Assembly (NCBI RefSeq): GCF_029168945.1
Contig: NC_083604.1
Span: 66,046,211-66,110,210, forward strand
Direction of reading: 5' to 3'
Source of the DNA: Cannabis sativa
Lineage: Eukaryota > Streptophyta > Magnoliopsida > Rosales > Cannabaceae
DNA: 64,000 nucleotides
The translations under genes were made by a program, and so were the position numbers. This document shows positions 1 through 12,180 of the stretch, in pieces (within the stretch, counting starts at the first letter, position 1; each line of letters opens with the position of its first letter). A model generated the notes under the pieces. That model made no database searches. It saw nothing but the letters and a program-made list of their open reading frames with translations, and was not told where the DNA came from.

Positions 1-299
1 TTATATGTTTCAAAGACATTTAAATCTTAAGTAGAGAAATGGTGCATTTTGCATATTAAGATAGTGAGATCAAATATAAAATGGAGAATACTACATCAAA
101 ATTCGTGAGTATGGATAAACTCCCAGTGTATTTGTAAAGTTTCCTTAAAAGCATGGGTTCATTGCCCGATACATATGCTTGGTACACCTAAATTATAGTG
201 TGTAACAGATTTAAGAAACTAACCATTTTTTGGACATGGGGTGGAGCCTACATAACAAACTCCAATCTTTCCTAAATCTTTGTCTATTGATACTCAACA

Positions 300-2365
300 A
301 TGGGGTGTACATATCGAATCGTGTTCTAACCAAAGTTGTTTCTCAAACATATTTTGAGTTGTGATAAGGTTGAAAACCGATTTGATGACATGTACACATT
401 TTATAAATACCCATATATATTTAGAGTACAATTGTCAAAGAAAAGATCTGGGCCCTAAACCATAAATGAGCATATTTCATTTGAAAAGCTATAAGGTTTA
501 AGGGTTACATATTTTATTATCCATCTCACAACACTAGAATTGTGGAATTAAGAATTGACTTGATCAGTGGGAGTGATCAATCTAGGAACCTAGTTTCCGA
601 GAAAGATCATTCATATTTTCTCAAACTTCCACCTCAAGTGTTAGATTAATTATGATTCACAACATCCCTTAAGATTAATGGTTATTGAGAATTCATAACT
701 AATCATTAATAATATACAAGTCATTGGTAAAATTCTAATAAGTTATGTTATTTAGTAATTGCTTACAATTTCTAAAATAACATGTTATTGAACCATTTGC
801 TCTTTTAAGAGTTTGTTGGTCCATCCTTAAGATGACTTATTAGAACAGTAAGATCAATGTTTTCTAGTGATTACATTTTGTACAATAAGAGTTCAACTAC
901 AATATTAATTTGAGACACAAATTAAATTATAGAATGATAAAGAATTGAAGTTGTAGTACAATATGCCATGAATGAAGAAATGAATATCTTAAATAGCAAT
1001 AAAGTTTATCTTTAGTAAAGTTGTCTAATGGGGTGGAGAACATTAATTAAGCATAGGTTTTTTCACCAATAATATTCATTAGGCAACATTGAGAAACATA
1101 AAGATATAAAAGAATATTCATTGCTAAGAAATTCATTTTGAACTAAGAATCAATAACAAATGAGATTTACATTCTCACTTGTTTTTATAAAAGATTCTAT
1201 TATAGACCTTGGCATTTGTTGCTTGTTTCAATTCATTAATCAATTCCAAACAGTGAACTAGTAGAAGAAGGTATACCTGCCATAAAGATTTTTCTCTAAT
1301 AAGTTGGTGAACATATGCAAGCTTAAGATGTCTACCTATAGATTAAAACAAACATCTCACAAATTGGTATATTATCATCTTTTCCTTTAGGTTTGAAAAG
1401 AGAATTATGGAAATAATTATATACCGTATGTTGAAGTGAGTAATATTTATTTTATACGTAGACAATATGTTACTTGCAAATGATGATAAAAGTTTTCTAT
1501 ATAAGTTGAAACAATTCATATCTCAAATTATTATTTTGAGATAATGAATATAAATAATATATATAATTTTAATTAATTAGAGAGTAGCCACAAAGCATCT
1601 CCGATTAAATAAAAATTATGTATTATTCATCCGATATAACTTTTATCTTTAAGTGTGATAAATTCAACTCGAACCAAAGATCTCGAAAAATGGTCCTCGA
1701 ATGAGAATAAATTAAGAACATTCATTTGCTTCTATTTTAGAAGCCTAATGTATGCCTAAGAGTCTGAATAAGACTTTGCATTACATTTGTTTCAGGATCG
1801 TTAAGTAGTATCAGAATAACTAAAGTTAAGACCACTTTATTTTTCATACAAAGTGATGAGGTATCTCTAAGATACTAAAAATTATATTCATACATATTTT
1901 AAGATGAATTGACCATCTGGAAATATAGTTAACCAATTAGATTCTAACATACTTCACTGGTTGTATTTATTCACGTAAATCAATATTTTATTACGTCCTT
2001 AAGATTACCAGTAAGTTATATTGTGGAGAATCTTGATTGTTATTTCCACTATTTAAGTCACATTCATTTATTGTTTTGAGGATACATCTCGTATGATGTA
2101 TTATAGAGTTTCATAGTAGGCCTAGAGTTCAGAATTACAGTTTCATTAGGCCATTAAGAAAATTTTGCGATAAATTCAGCTACAATATTTATGGCTAATA
2201 ACTCTAAGAGTACTGGTCGAAGCTAGCATATCGACATTAAGTATTTAGCCATAAAAAGGCGTGATAAGTGGTCATTAATCACGCAAACTGAATTGGGTGA
2301 TCGCATAGATCCTTGACTAAAGGCATGCCGCAACACAAATTCAAGGATCATAAAGTAAATATGGG
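300..2365 (+). pseudogene. Copia pol remnant (integrase end, reverse transcriptase, RNase H)
   Basis: Copia polyprotein remnant with many stops and frameshifts. Around 305-360 the translation resembles the integrase-downstream phrase NRVLTKVVSQTYFEL. At 1455-1541 there is a reverse transcriptase active-site block, YVDNMLLANDDKSFLYKLK, in which the second Asp of the YVDD box is replaced by Asn. Around 2227-2250 the translation HIDIKY matches the conserved end of Copia RNase H. At about 2310-2360 there are traces of the DPLTKGLP-like C-terminal tail. What is seen is short motif matches in the right order. That this was once an active pol is inference from the family. Confidence 0.65.
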
Positions 2366-2697
2366 ATTCAGTTAACCCATATGCAGTTTTTTTATTTGTA
2401 CAACCAAAAATTATTTAATGAAACTCTAATTTCGATATTTTCTCATATTCACGTGCACCTTAATTTCATCTGAGAAAATTATCGTAAGAGGACCTGAATA
2501 AACATAAGGGTTAGGGTTTATTCACTTAAGTACATTGCCACATAAAGTACATTGTTATATAATAAATATATTGTAATACATGGAAGATAATACTCGACTT
2601 ATAATGAGGACATGTCGCTATGATTCGTATGTTTATTATATAATGAGGAACGTTTGGGTTTGAATGTTTTAGTTTAAATGCTGACCAAGTGGGAGAA

Positions 2698-3145
2698 TAT
2701 TAGAATATTTCTAATTAAGGAAATAAAATAATATTATTGATTCTGATAAATGAATATTTTATATTCATTAAATCTGGACGAAATCAATTACGTAATATTC
2801 TATATATGGTCAGATTTCTATATTCATTACCTGATTTGATTTCCTGAATTAATTGTCAAAATATTCTGACAATTAATGTGGCACAGATACTGATGGAGTA
2901 TCTCACCTATAAATATAGGGTCTCGGTCCCCGAGCTCCTCACTCATTCTGTTTATAACAGTAAAATTCCATCTAAAGAGAGTTGAGAGAGCGAGGAAGCC
3001 CGATTACCCACATCAACCGCCTTTCTTCGCAGATCAAAGCTTGTATGGGATTGAAGCTCAAAATCAATGGCTGGAGGTATTTCGATCCTTATTCATAGTG
3101 TATATATGTTTGATTAATTCCGCACTTTATACATAAACATATATA
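2698..3145 (+). repeat. Copia 3' LTR
   Basis: A polypurine tract (aagtgggaga, about 2687-2696) immediately precedes a sequence starting TATTAGAATATT. This is probably a mutated TGTTAG LTR start. The LTR holds a TATA-like tataaatatag at about 2910 followed by a pyrimidine-rich leader, as expected for U3 and R. The right boundary, between about 3138 and 3180, is uncertain. Confidence 0.6.
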
Positions 3146-3241
3146 TTTCAGTTTATACATATAAATGTCTATCAAAGACTTGTAAAAAGAACAGAAGAAG
3201 GAAGAGATTGGAAAGAGCGGCAGTATAGATTGAACAAAGTC

Positions 3242-3960
3242 ATGGCTGACAACGCCAATAATAGCAACAATGACCGTAGCCTGAGGGACTATTTGCTTCC
3301 TAACTTGACAGAGGCCCGATCCTGTATAAGGCCACCTATTGTTGATGCCACCAACTTCGAAATCAAGCCAGCCATACTGCTGATGGTCCAATCTTCAGTC
3401 CAGTTTGGGGGACTACCATAAGAAGACCCAAACATGCACCTCGCCAACTTCAAAGAACTGTGCGAGACATTCAAGATGAACGGAGTTAGCGATGACGCCA
3501 TTAGGCTAAGGCTGTTCCCATTCTCACTAAGGGAACAAGCCAAAAGTTGGTTTATTTCTTTACCAACTCACTCTATCAACACTTGGGAGGAATTGGCCCT
3601 GAAATTCCTGTCCAAATTCTTTCCTCCTGCGAAGATCGCCAAGCTGAGAGCTGACATCAACAACTTCACCCAACATGACAACGAATCTCTTTATGAAGCC
3701 TGGGAGAGATTCAAGGACTTATTGAGGAAGTGCCCAAACTATGGGATTGAAAAGTGGTTACAAGTGCATAACTTCTATACTGGATTACTGAACAACACCC
3801 GAACATTGATAGATGCTGCAGCTGGTGGAGCTTTTATGAGGAAAAGTGCTAATGAGGCCTCTGAATTACTTGAAGAGATGGCCATTACAAATCAACAATG
3901 GTCAACAGAGAGAGGCCCAACTAAAAAGGTTGTGGGAATGCATGAAGTCGATGCCATAAC
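3242..3960 (+). pseudogene. Gypsy/Athila-type gag, N-terminal part
   Basis: This encodes the capsid-like retrotransposon gag domain (Retrotrans_gag family), which packages the element RNA in cytoplasmic particles. Recognisable blocks are RPPIVDATNFEIKP, then LRLFPFSLREQAKSWF (about 3503-3550) and the W-E-L-F-K-FFP stretch (about 3585-3630). The start at 3242 (MADN) follows a leader of about 95 bp; an upstream in-frame ATG at 3230 is possible. There is an in-frame stop TAA at 3419-3421. The frame then runs open to 3960, where the nested Copia LTR begins. The same frame resumes at 14087 after the target duplication. Confidence 0.85.
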
Positions 3961-5871
3961 TGTTGGAAATATTTCTTTTACCAGGATCTTAGATCTACTC
4001 ACAAGTATGTTGTTTAAACACCCTAAATATGAACTTTATAAAATGATAAATTAAACACATATAAAGTTAAGAAAACCTTACATTGATGCAGCGGAATTAA
4101 TGTCTCCTTCCACTCAGATCTCTAACCCTTGTATCCTTTCTGTAGCAGAGTATAATCAAGATCTGAGCCCGAATGTCCTTCTTTTTCAAGTTTGATCCTT
4201 CACAGTCTTCCAATCTATGATTGAGTTACTGCTTGCTGTGTGTGGGCACTCACTCTTTCACTAGGTTCACGAAATTGATGAAGGGAAAAGAGAGGGAAGA
4301 TTTCGGCGAGGTATAGAAAGTGGGGAAGGCTCAGTTTTTCTGAAGAGAGAAATTCATGTCAGATTACTAATGAAAGCATGTTTTGTGACTGAGCCATCAC
4401 TTTCGATTTATAAGCAACTACTAGGTTTAGGTTAGGATTTATTTGGCATTAAAATAATGAAAATATTAATTTGAAAAACCTATTTAAGTGGCCGGCCATG
4501 GTGTGTTAGTGGGCCTCACTTGATTTTGCAGTTTTATCAAATTTTATCTCTATTTTCTCAAAAATGCCAATTTTCCAATTCTAACCTTTTAAATGCCAAA
4601 ACTAATTATTTAATAACTAAAATACATTATTAAATAATATTGTCATTTATTTTAATTATTAATTAGACATATAAAGTCTATTAATAAATAAATAAACCTA
4701 GAAACTCTTTTCTTTACAATTTCACCTCTGCTTAGTGAAAATTCATAAAATTAGACATAGTCTAACTTTAGAATTATAATTGATCAATCACGAATCAATT
4801 AATGAGTCTTACAAGCAGAATGTTCTCAACTAGAATGGGGACCATGGATCTATATGCTGAGCTTCCAATAAGTGAACCAAATTTACCAAGTAAATTCCTA
4901 CTTATTAATTCTTCGTTGAATCCACTCTTAGAACTTAGAATTACCCTCTCAGACTTATATAGAGCATATTGTATGTTCCACGATATCAATATACTATCTC
5001 ATTTAACCATTGTTATAATCTTATTGTGATTTAAAGATCCTCAATATAGATGATCTACATCGAGATGGGATTTCTTTACCGTTCTCACCCCTCAATGTAT
5101 TTTGCCCCTTAAAACACTTAGCTACCTGTAAATGGTGTTTAGTGATCTAATAATTAGTCAGTTAAACAAGAGCTCATCCATTTACTTCTATTTGCTAAGC
5201 TCGAAGGGAATCATCACTTGACTTCTATACACCAGTAGAAGCTATAGATTCCATATTTATGTTCAGCACTCCCACTCAATCATACTATCATGTTCCCAAA
5301 ATATACGTATCACCCTGACCCAAAAATAGGCTTAACTAATAAATCAAAGAACATGAATAGCACTCCTGAGTTGAGCCTAAGCATATCAGGATTTAGATTC
5401 TTTTAATCTTAAGATCAACTACTGATATTGACTTGGAAAGATATGTATAACGGTAAGTTTGTAATATCTTAACTTAGTTTCAATATCAGTCCAGTCCAAT
5501 GTATACTCCATACATTCGAAACTAGTATACTTTACTAATGTCCTGGAAAGAACATAACACTTACTCCAAGTGTAAGTATACATCATCGCTGATTATCACA
5601 TTAGTGTAAATCCAATAACACTGATGAAACAGGGACCAAAACTTTTGATTCATATGATCACAATCACATTCCACTGTGTTGACGATACTGTAATTGTGAA
5701 TAAACATATGATCTGGATTTAACTGATTTTGTGTGTATGAATGTAATAGACATATTAAACATATTAAACCATTAGCATGTCAAATTCATGCAAACATCAA
5801 TCACTTCTAATTTCTTATATTAATAACTAATCAGATTGTAAAGTGTTTTACTTAGGGCATAAAACCCAACA
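3961..5871 (-). repeat. Nested Copia 3' LTR (1,911 bp)
   Basis: It starts TGTTGG and ends CCCAACA on the plus strand. It is nearly collinear with 12181-14081. The minus-strand start TGTTGGGTTTTATGCCCTAA is shared in similar form with other LTRs in this window. Confidence 0.93.
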
Positions 5872-5885
5872 AACTCCCACTTGCA
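5872..5885 (-). promoter_or_regulatory. Polypurine tract of nested Copia
   Basis: The minus strand reads tgcaagtgggagtt directly before the 3' LTR. This is the usual Copia plus-strand priming site, and an identical tract precedes the LTR at 28785. Confidence 0.8.
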
Positions 5886-7610
5886 CTAATATAAAACAAA
5901 CTGTGCAAATAGGTCAATCTGATGTCTTGATCTTCAGATCAAGTGTAGTATATTTGAATCCACCCAAACTTCTGGAAACTAGTTCATAAATACACTTATG
6001 AAACATCCTTTACTATATGCTTTACTCATCAAGGTTTACTGAAATCTTTACTGTTTTAAAAGTACATCTGAATAAACAGAAGACATATCTCTCATATTTT
6101 AAAATATGTAATTGAGATAATACAGTGTAGACTTTTCTTCAGTGATATAACTTTCTTGGATTTCGAATACACAAAGTTATAATTCTTCTCTGGTAGAGCT
6201 TGAATTATTATTCAATAATTCCTCCACCCCCAAAGTAAGCACCATCTCATAGAAATCGAAATTAGATGGTGAGATACAAGGATAACTGATACACAGTTCC
6301 TTAATATCTAACACATAGATCACTTTCATAAATCTTTCTTGAATATCTTCTAATGTTCCCTATTTGATTACATTCAGATAGCTCCCACTCAATAGCAGAT
6401 CTCTGGTTAAATTATACTTTTAACCTCTGACTGTTTAGAGAGTTACCTAGTTGTGACTTTTGTATTAGTCTAAAACTTTAAGTTAAGACTAAGTCATCAA
6501 CATAGCAGACTAGTATTTTGAAGTGAAAAATACATGCCAGAGATAAAGTAATCAAAATTAAGATACCATCAAATTTTATGAGGATTAAGAATTCTAAGTT
6601 CAAGTCATTCGAATGGACTGAACTAGAGTTTTTTATTTTATTCTCATAATTCTGATAAGTTATACCTATCCATGTGAATGGTTAGATTTGCTTTTCAGTA
6701 GTGTTCTTAAGTATCTATCACAAGTATCAACCTAATGAAGATGGGTATAGAACTTTAAAATTCTCCCACTCAATTAAGGTAGTGTGAAACTTTAACAAAG
6801 AACTTTCAAAGGTATCAAACTTTTACTTACAACAGTAAAATCGAAATGGAACATACAATCAAGATCAAGAATTTATATTGACAATAGCTGACTCATTATA
6901 TTACTTCCACGTTTAAAGAAAATATGTGTTACATAGGGAATTGTGGAATAGACTCCACCCCTAAGAATATACATATAGGGTACTATGGATAACCTCCACC
7001 CCTAAGTATATAGAGATTATGATCCACCCCTAAAGGTTGTAAAGATCATGATTCTCTTAGTGTGATAGAGTTTATGTGGAGTTGAATACTATCCAGAGTT
7101 CATTAGATATAAAAGATCGTTGAACTGCATAGTTTTCTTAACTTTTCACCACCCCTATCAGATCATAAGATCCTTTTATTAAACAAATTCTTGATAATTG
7201 TATGAGAATTAACAATTATTAATAAACATAGAAATAGTTTCTATTGTTTATTTAATATAACTCTATGAAGAGTTGTAAATATTATAGAATTTGCATCAAT
7301 AATAAAAACACTTACACATACAAACATACAAATATAATGTGGTAATAATTGATGAAGATAAATTAAATGAAGCTCAATCTCATAATTTGCAATATTGATT
7401 TCGAAATAAAAGAATACTTTATTAATAATAAAATAAAAAATGTATTGCAACAATATGAGAAAAACAGGGATAAATATCCCTAACTAAAATTTGAAATTCA
7501 AATTGTCTTTAAACTAAAACAATTAATTCAAAAATAAATTGAAGAGCTTCATCTTCATCTGGACGATTTCACCCTTGGTCCAGCTTTCTGATCCAACTCA
7601 ATTGAGTTCA
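5886..7610. other. Noncoding 3' region of nested Copia
   Basis: An AT-rich stretch of about 1.7 kb where pol would be expected. I see no convincing integrase, reverse transcriptase or RNase H motif in any frame. It holds two extra ctcccactcaa tracts (about 6381 and 6762), similar to the tract inside the LTR. Three ccacccctaa motifs lie between about 6950 and 7040. Confidence 0.6.
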
Positions 7611-7685
7611 AGTAGCTTGGCCTATAAGAAGAAGATAACAAATAAACAAAGTTAGTCCAGAATCATAAATCCAATTGGATAATAA
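7611..7685 (-). pseudogene. Copia protease trace
   Basis: In a frame shifted from gag, the minus strand encodes NWIYDSGLTLFICYL at about 7676-7632. This resembles the Copia aspartic protease start W-I-x-DSGAT-x-H-IC, so the catalytic DSG is kept. The similarity ends within about 25 residues and nothing of the rest of pol follows. I infer that a deletion removed pol just after the protease active site, or that the lineage lost pol earlier. Confidence 0.5.
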
Positions 7686-7698
7686 TTCACTAAAACTC

Positions 7699-8565
7699 TT
7701 AAAGTTTATAAATGGAAATACCTTGTTTCTTTGCAAGAAGTTTAGGACACTGGAGTTTCCAATGACCTTTTTCATTGCAGTAGAAACACTTTCCTTTAAG
7801 TGTAGCATCACCAGAAGGAGCAACCTTTTTATTCTTCATGGCTTTAGTTCTCTTCTTGGTGTTGTTCCACTTCCTCTTCGATTTGGGCTTTGAAGCAGAG
7901 GCAACATTTGCTTCAGGTTTTATCGTCCCATTACCATTTCCAGGATTGTGAGGTTTACTCCCTTTCTTCTTGGGTCCTCCAATCAAATTTTCATAAGTTT
8001 GAAGGTCATTGACTAATTCATGAAAGTCAATTTCCTTCTTATTCATGACATAATTTGATGTGTATGGTAGAAATGCTGGAGTCAGGCTATTCAAGATAAG
8101 ACTAACTTGAGTAGCACTGTCCATTTCAGCACCATGATCCTGGGCTTCTTGGAAATAACTAGACATGAGGAGAACATGGTCACGCACGTTTTGATGAGGT
8201 TCCATCCGTGCATTAATGTACTTCTTAGTCGCGTCAAAGCGTGACTGAAGTGATGCCTTACCGAATAGTTCATTTAACTTCGTCATAACTTCAGCAGCCT
8301 TCTCAGTTTTAGAAAACCGAGTTTTGAGGGTGTCAACCATGCTAGAAAGCATAAAGTATAGAGCTTTGTCATTTGCTTTCTGCCAACGCTCATACTTTTC
8401 TTTCACAGCTTTGGATGCATTATCCCCAGGCACTTCAGGTGACGGCTCAGTTAAAACAAACAAGGCACTTTCTCCTATGAGAGCAATATTAATGTTCTCA
8501 TTCCATTTATTGAAGTTAGATCCATTCAGCTTGTTTTCAGTCAACAGTGATAACATGGGATTCAT
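7699..8565 (-). CDS. Copia Gag polyprotein, 288 aa
   Basis: An open Copia gag of the UBN2/gag-polypeptide type, which forms the nucleocapsid around element RNA. The start MNPMLSLLTENKLNGSNF carries the L-NGSNF-W phrase typical of this family near its N-terminus. A Lys-rich basic stretch spans about residues 190-250. A CCHC zinc knuckle CFYCNEKGHWKLQC uses C260, C263, H268 and C273. The frame closes 15 residues after the knuckle, where a longer Copia would continue into protease. It is the only intact frame in the 10-kb element, and the absence of stops contrasts with the other Copia copies in the window. Confidence 0.88.
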   Translation of the reverse strand: MNPMLSLLTENKLNGSNFNKWNENINIALIGESALFVLTEPSPEVPGDNASKAVKEKYERWQKANDKALYFMLSSMVDTLKTRFSKTEKAAEVMTKLNELFGKASLQSRFDATKKYINARMEPHQNVRDHVLLMSSYFQEAQDHGAEMDSATQVSLILNSLTPAFLPYTSNYVMNKKEIDFHELVNDLQTYENLIGGPKKKGSKPHNPGNGNGTIKPEANVASASKPKSKRKWNNTKKRTKAMKNKKVAPSGDATLKGKCFYCNEKGHWKLQCPKLLAKKQGISIYKL

Positions 8566-11500
8566 TTTGATAATACAGGATACTACAAAATAATAAAAAT
8601 CAACAAATAGAAATTAATAATGGTTTAACACAAAATAAATTCAGAAATTATAAGCACATAGCAAGTAGGAATGATATGAGAAAATACTTAAAAAATTCAA
8701 TCCTAAATAATTTCCAAGGTTTTTCAACAAACTGATATCAGTGTCCCGTTTAGGCGAGAGTCAAAGATACCATCTATTGAATAGAGTTGTCAGCTCATCT
8801 AAAATGTTAAACATTCTAGCAACCTTTTATTCGATCAAGATTGGAATCCAGCGTTGTCCCGTTTAGGCGAGAGTCAAGGCTATTCTATCTCATGAGCTTC
8901 TACCATTGTTTCGCAATTTGCAAGTCAAATATGGTCGCCACCATTAGGGTGATCTATACCATATAAAACACTTACAAACCACTTATCATGCGAGATTAAA
9001 CGGTGTGAAATTGCTAATGAACGTTCCTCCATTAGGGAGGATTACTCACTAAAACAAACGCGGTGTAAAACCCACAATGGAGATCGAATATCTTAATAAT
9101 AATAAAGCTCATTCTTTAAAATGTATTTTCTTTATTATTCTAATAAATAAATTCGAAATTAAGAATTGAAATTCAAAAAATAAGAATTTAATATAATATT
9201 TATAAAATTATACTTAGATGGTGATTGAAATAAAATTAATTATTTCCATCTTAGTAATAATCTTAAATATAAATATTAAGGAAATTAATTTAAGTTGAAT
9301 TAAATTAAATAATTAGCAACTTAAAAATTTCCTTTGAGAATATATTTATTGAATTTGAAAATTTAGAGTATATATATATAAAAAAAAATATACAATTTTC
9401 GAAAATAATAAAAAAGGAAAAGAAATACTTCAAGCAAAAATATCACCTATCTAGATTTTCTTTTCACTAGTTAATTCAATTTCTAATAATATATATATAT
9501 TAAATTCATTTATTTTAAATTAATCAATTAAATGAAAAAATCATTGACTTGAGTTGGTCCAAGAATTAATTAAAATAAATAATTAATTTACAACTCAATC
9601 TATTTTTCAAGATAAAAAATTCGAAAATATTGCATAATTAAAATGCAAATTTCGAAATTGATTAATAAAATAAAGAAAAATATATATTTTGAAAATTATT
9701 TAAATTTAAGTTGAAAAAATTAAATTTCAACCTAAAAATAATTTTCTATTTAATTAAGTGTCATGAAAAATCAATAAATATTTAAGTATCATGATGAAAA
9801 TCAACTTAGATATTTAGATTCTTCAAGTTAATTAAATGTATTAAATTCAAGAAATAATAATTAAGTGTAGAGAAGGCTTAATTATTTATTTCTAGTTTAA
9901 TACTAGGAAAAATATACTTAATAAAATTGTACCAAAATTAATTATTTAAATAATTAATTTCACAAAGTATATTATTTTCCTATTTAAATATTAGAAATAA
10001 TAAGTAGTCTAGAAATTATTATCTAGAAAATATCTTATTTGACTAAGTATCTTTTCAAAAATTTGAAAAATTTCTAATTTAAGTTATATAGAAAAAAATC
10101 TAAAACTTAAATAATTTCAAATTTAGATTTAATTAAATATCAAAAATTAAGTTGTAACCACTTAATTTGAAGATATCTTTTTAAGTTAATATTCGAAAAG
10201 ATATTAACCTAAAAAATATCTAAAATATTCCATTTTAAGTTAATATTTGAAAAGATATTAACTTAAAAAATATCTTAAGAATTATTAATAACTAATGCCT
10301 AGGATTCCTCAACTTGATTTAAAATTTAAATCAAATATTCAAATTTAAGTTAGATAAAAAAAATCAGTTGATATAACTGATTTATAACTTAAATATGAAT
10401 ATTTAATTAAACAAGCTCCAGAAAGAATCTAGTTAGTTAAAATTCTATATTTAATTAAATACAAGAAAAATACAAATAGTTTGTCTAGAAATAATATCTA
10501 AAACTAAAAGTGTTTTTCTTAAAATTAACTTTAAAATATTAAAATGAAAAATAAATTTTCATATATTTTAAAAGTTAATTATGTTGCTAATTCAATTTTA
10601 TTAGGTCAAACTAATATAATTAACCTAGTACAGTTATTTAAATCAGGCAAATGGGCCTTCACAATTGGGGTAGTTCATGTAAGGGGGTGTTGGGTTCAGT
10701 ATGTCGTACCCACTTCTATGGCTCCCAACTCTCACACAAGGCCCAAAAGAGAGGAATTTAACCTAAAATAAATATCTGTTATTAATTGAATAGGTCCAAT
10801 AACTAGATGGACCTAAATAAAATCTATCATGGTGTGACATTTTATTTAGCAACAACCTATATGTATCTATATTAAAACAAAATAAACATATAGGCTCACA
10901 CAGGCACACTTTGGATGGATCCTATCATGTTGCTAGGTCATACACAGATGAAAGAAGATTGTAAAATTTACCTGTTACAAATTATTAACTTGACCAAGGG
11001 AGCCATCAGATCATTAGATCTGGCAAAAAGTAACCATGGCTATTTGCAATCAAGTAATAATAGGTTTTTAAAAAAAATACACACAACTTAAAACCACATA
11101 CTCCTGCAACAAGGTTAGTTGGATAGTTGGAAGTAGGATTTATTTGATTTTAAATAAATAATTTCGAAAAAAATAATTAAATAAAAAAATATTTAATTTA
11201 AAAAAAATAATTTAATTTTCGAAAAAAATATTTAATTTTCGAAATTAAAAAAAATATAAATTTAAATTTCGAAATTATTTTTAAAAAAATTTAAAATTAA
11301 ACCTACAATTTTGAAAAATTAGGTTTCAACCAACCTAAATATCATTTCAAAATTTGCTAACTACTTTTAAAAAATTGAAATGTTATTTTATAAATAAAAA
11401 TTAGAAAAGATAAATTAAATATCTTTTTCAGATTTTAAATTTAATTTAAATAAATAAAATAACAAAAATTTAAAAGTTAGCAAAATATCTTACATCTATT

Positions 11501-12166
11501 TAAAATTACATGATTATAATTATCTTATTTTAAATTTAAATAAGGTTAAAATATTTAAAAAAGATTTAATTTAAAAAAATATATATATATAAAATCTGAC
11601 CTTAAATTTAAAAATAAGATAAGATATAATCAAATTTAAAAATAAGATAGATAATTAAGCAATAAGATAGATATTTACTAATTTAAAATTCAAATTACAC
11701 TAATATCTTGAATTAAATTTAAAAAATATTAAATTAATTCATAATGATAAATAGAATTGAATTAGGAATAGTAAATCTATTAATACAAAACTACACAAAA
11801 AATCGGAAGTTAATTCCATGAAAAAGCATGAAAAAACGAAGAAAAACGAAAAAATTGTGAGTTGTACGTACAGTTTTCGCGATCGCAGGAAAATTTCAGC
11901 ACAACTCCGATTTTGTCGAATCTTCAAAAAATCATAACTAATTCAAATTAAATCGAAATTGAGTTCTGTAAAAAAGTAATTTGCTTAATTTTTTCCATAC
12001 TATCCAATAAAAATAATTCCAGAAACAGAATCGCAATTATTTTTCACGAAAATTTACAAACATCAATCAATCATCAAATAACACTCAATACAACATGATA
12101 CCATCCAAAAACAAACAAACAATCGTTTTAAAGTCCAAATTTCATGTAAGTAAATCAATTACCATG
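8566..12166 (-). other. Long untranslated leader of nested Copia
   Basis: About 3.6 kb between primer site and gag, extremely AT-rich from 9080 to 12000. It has many short poly-A runs and no coding signal. A 23-bp motif occurs twice near the gag end (8742-8764 and 8855-8877). A leader this long is unusual for a Copia element, where gag normally starts within a few hundred bases of the primer site. Confidence 0.6.
8742..8877. repeat. Pair of 23-bp direct repeats in the Copia leader
   Basis: The motif tgtcccgtttaggcgagag plus tcaa occurs at 8742-8764 and again at 8855-8877, 113 bp apart. It stands out from the AT-rich surroundings. Its role is unknown; a packaging or structural RNA element is possible. 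Confidence 0.6.
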
Positions 12167-12178
12167 GCTCTGAGGCCA
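12167..12178 (-). promoter_or_regulatory. Primer-binding site of nested Copia (degenerate)
   Basis: Two bases after the 5' LTR the minus strand reads tggcctcagagc. This differs at two positions from tggtatcagagc, the usual complement of the initiator Met-tRNA 3' end in Copia elements. Confidence 0.65.
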
Positions 12179-12180
12179 GT

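Larger units (their letters stand above)
1..3145 (+). mobile_element. Ty1/Copia LTR retrotransposon, 3' part, decayed
   Basis: This is the 3' portion of a Copia element whose gag and 5' LTR lie left of the window. Scattered matches to integrase, reverse transcriptase and RNase H run in Copia order on the plus strand. They are followed by a purine-rich tract and an LTR beginning near 2698. No long open frame survives, so the copy is dead. The right end is approximate, because the terminal CA and the target duplication could not be fixed. The Athila-like gag leader begins just after it, so it probably inserted into that element's 5' region. Confidence 0.7.

Noticed and set aside
4795..5029. Matching short frames in both LTRs (also 13015-13249)
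   Set aside because: They recur because the LTRs are copies of each other. No protein similarity, and LTRs of this family are noncoding.
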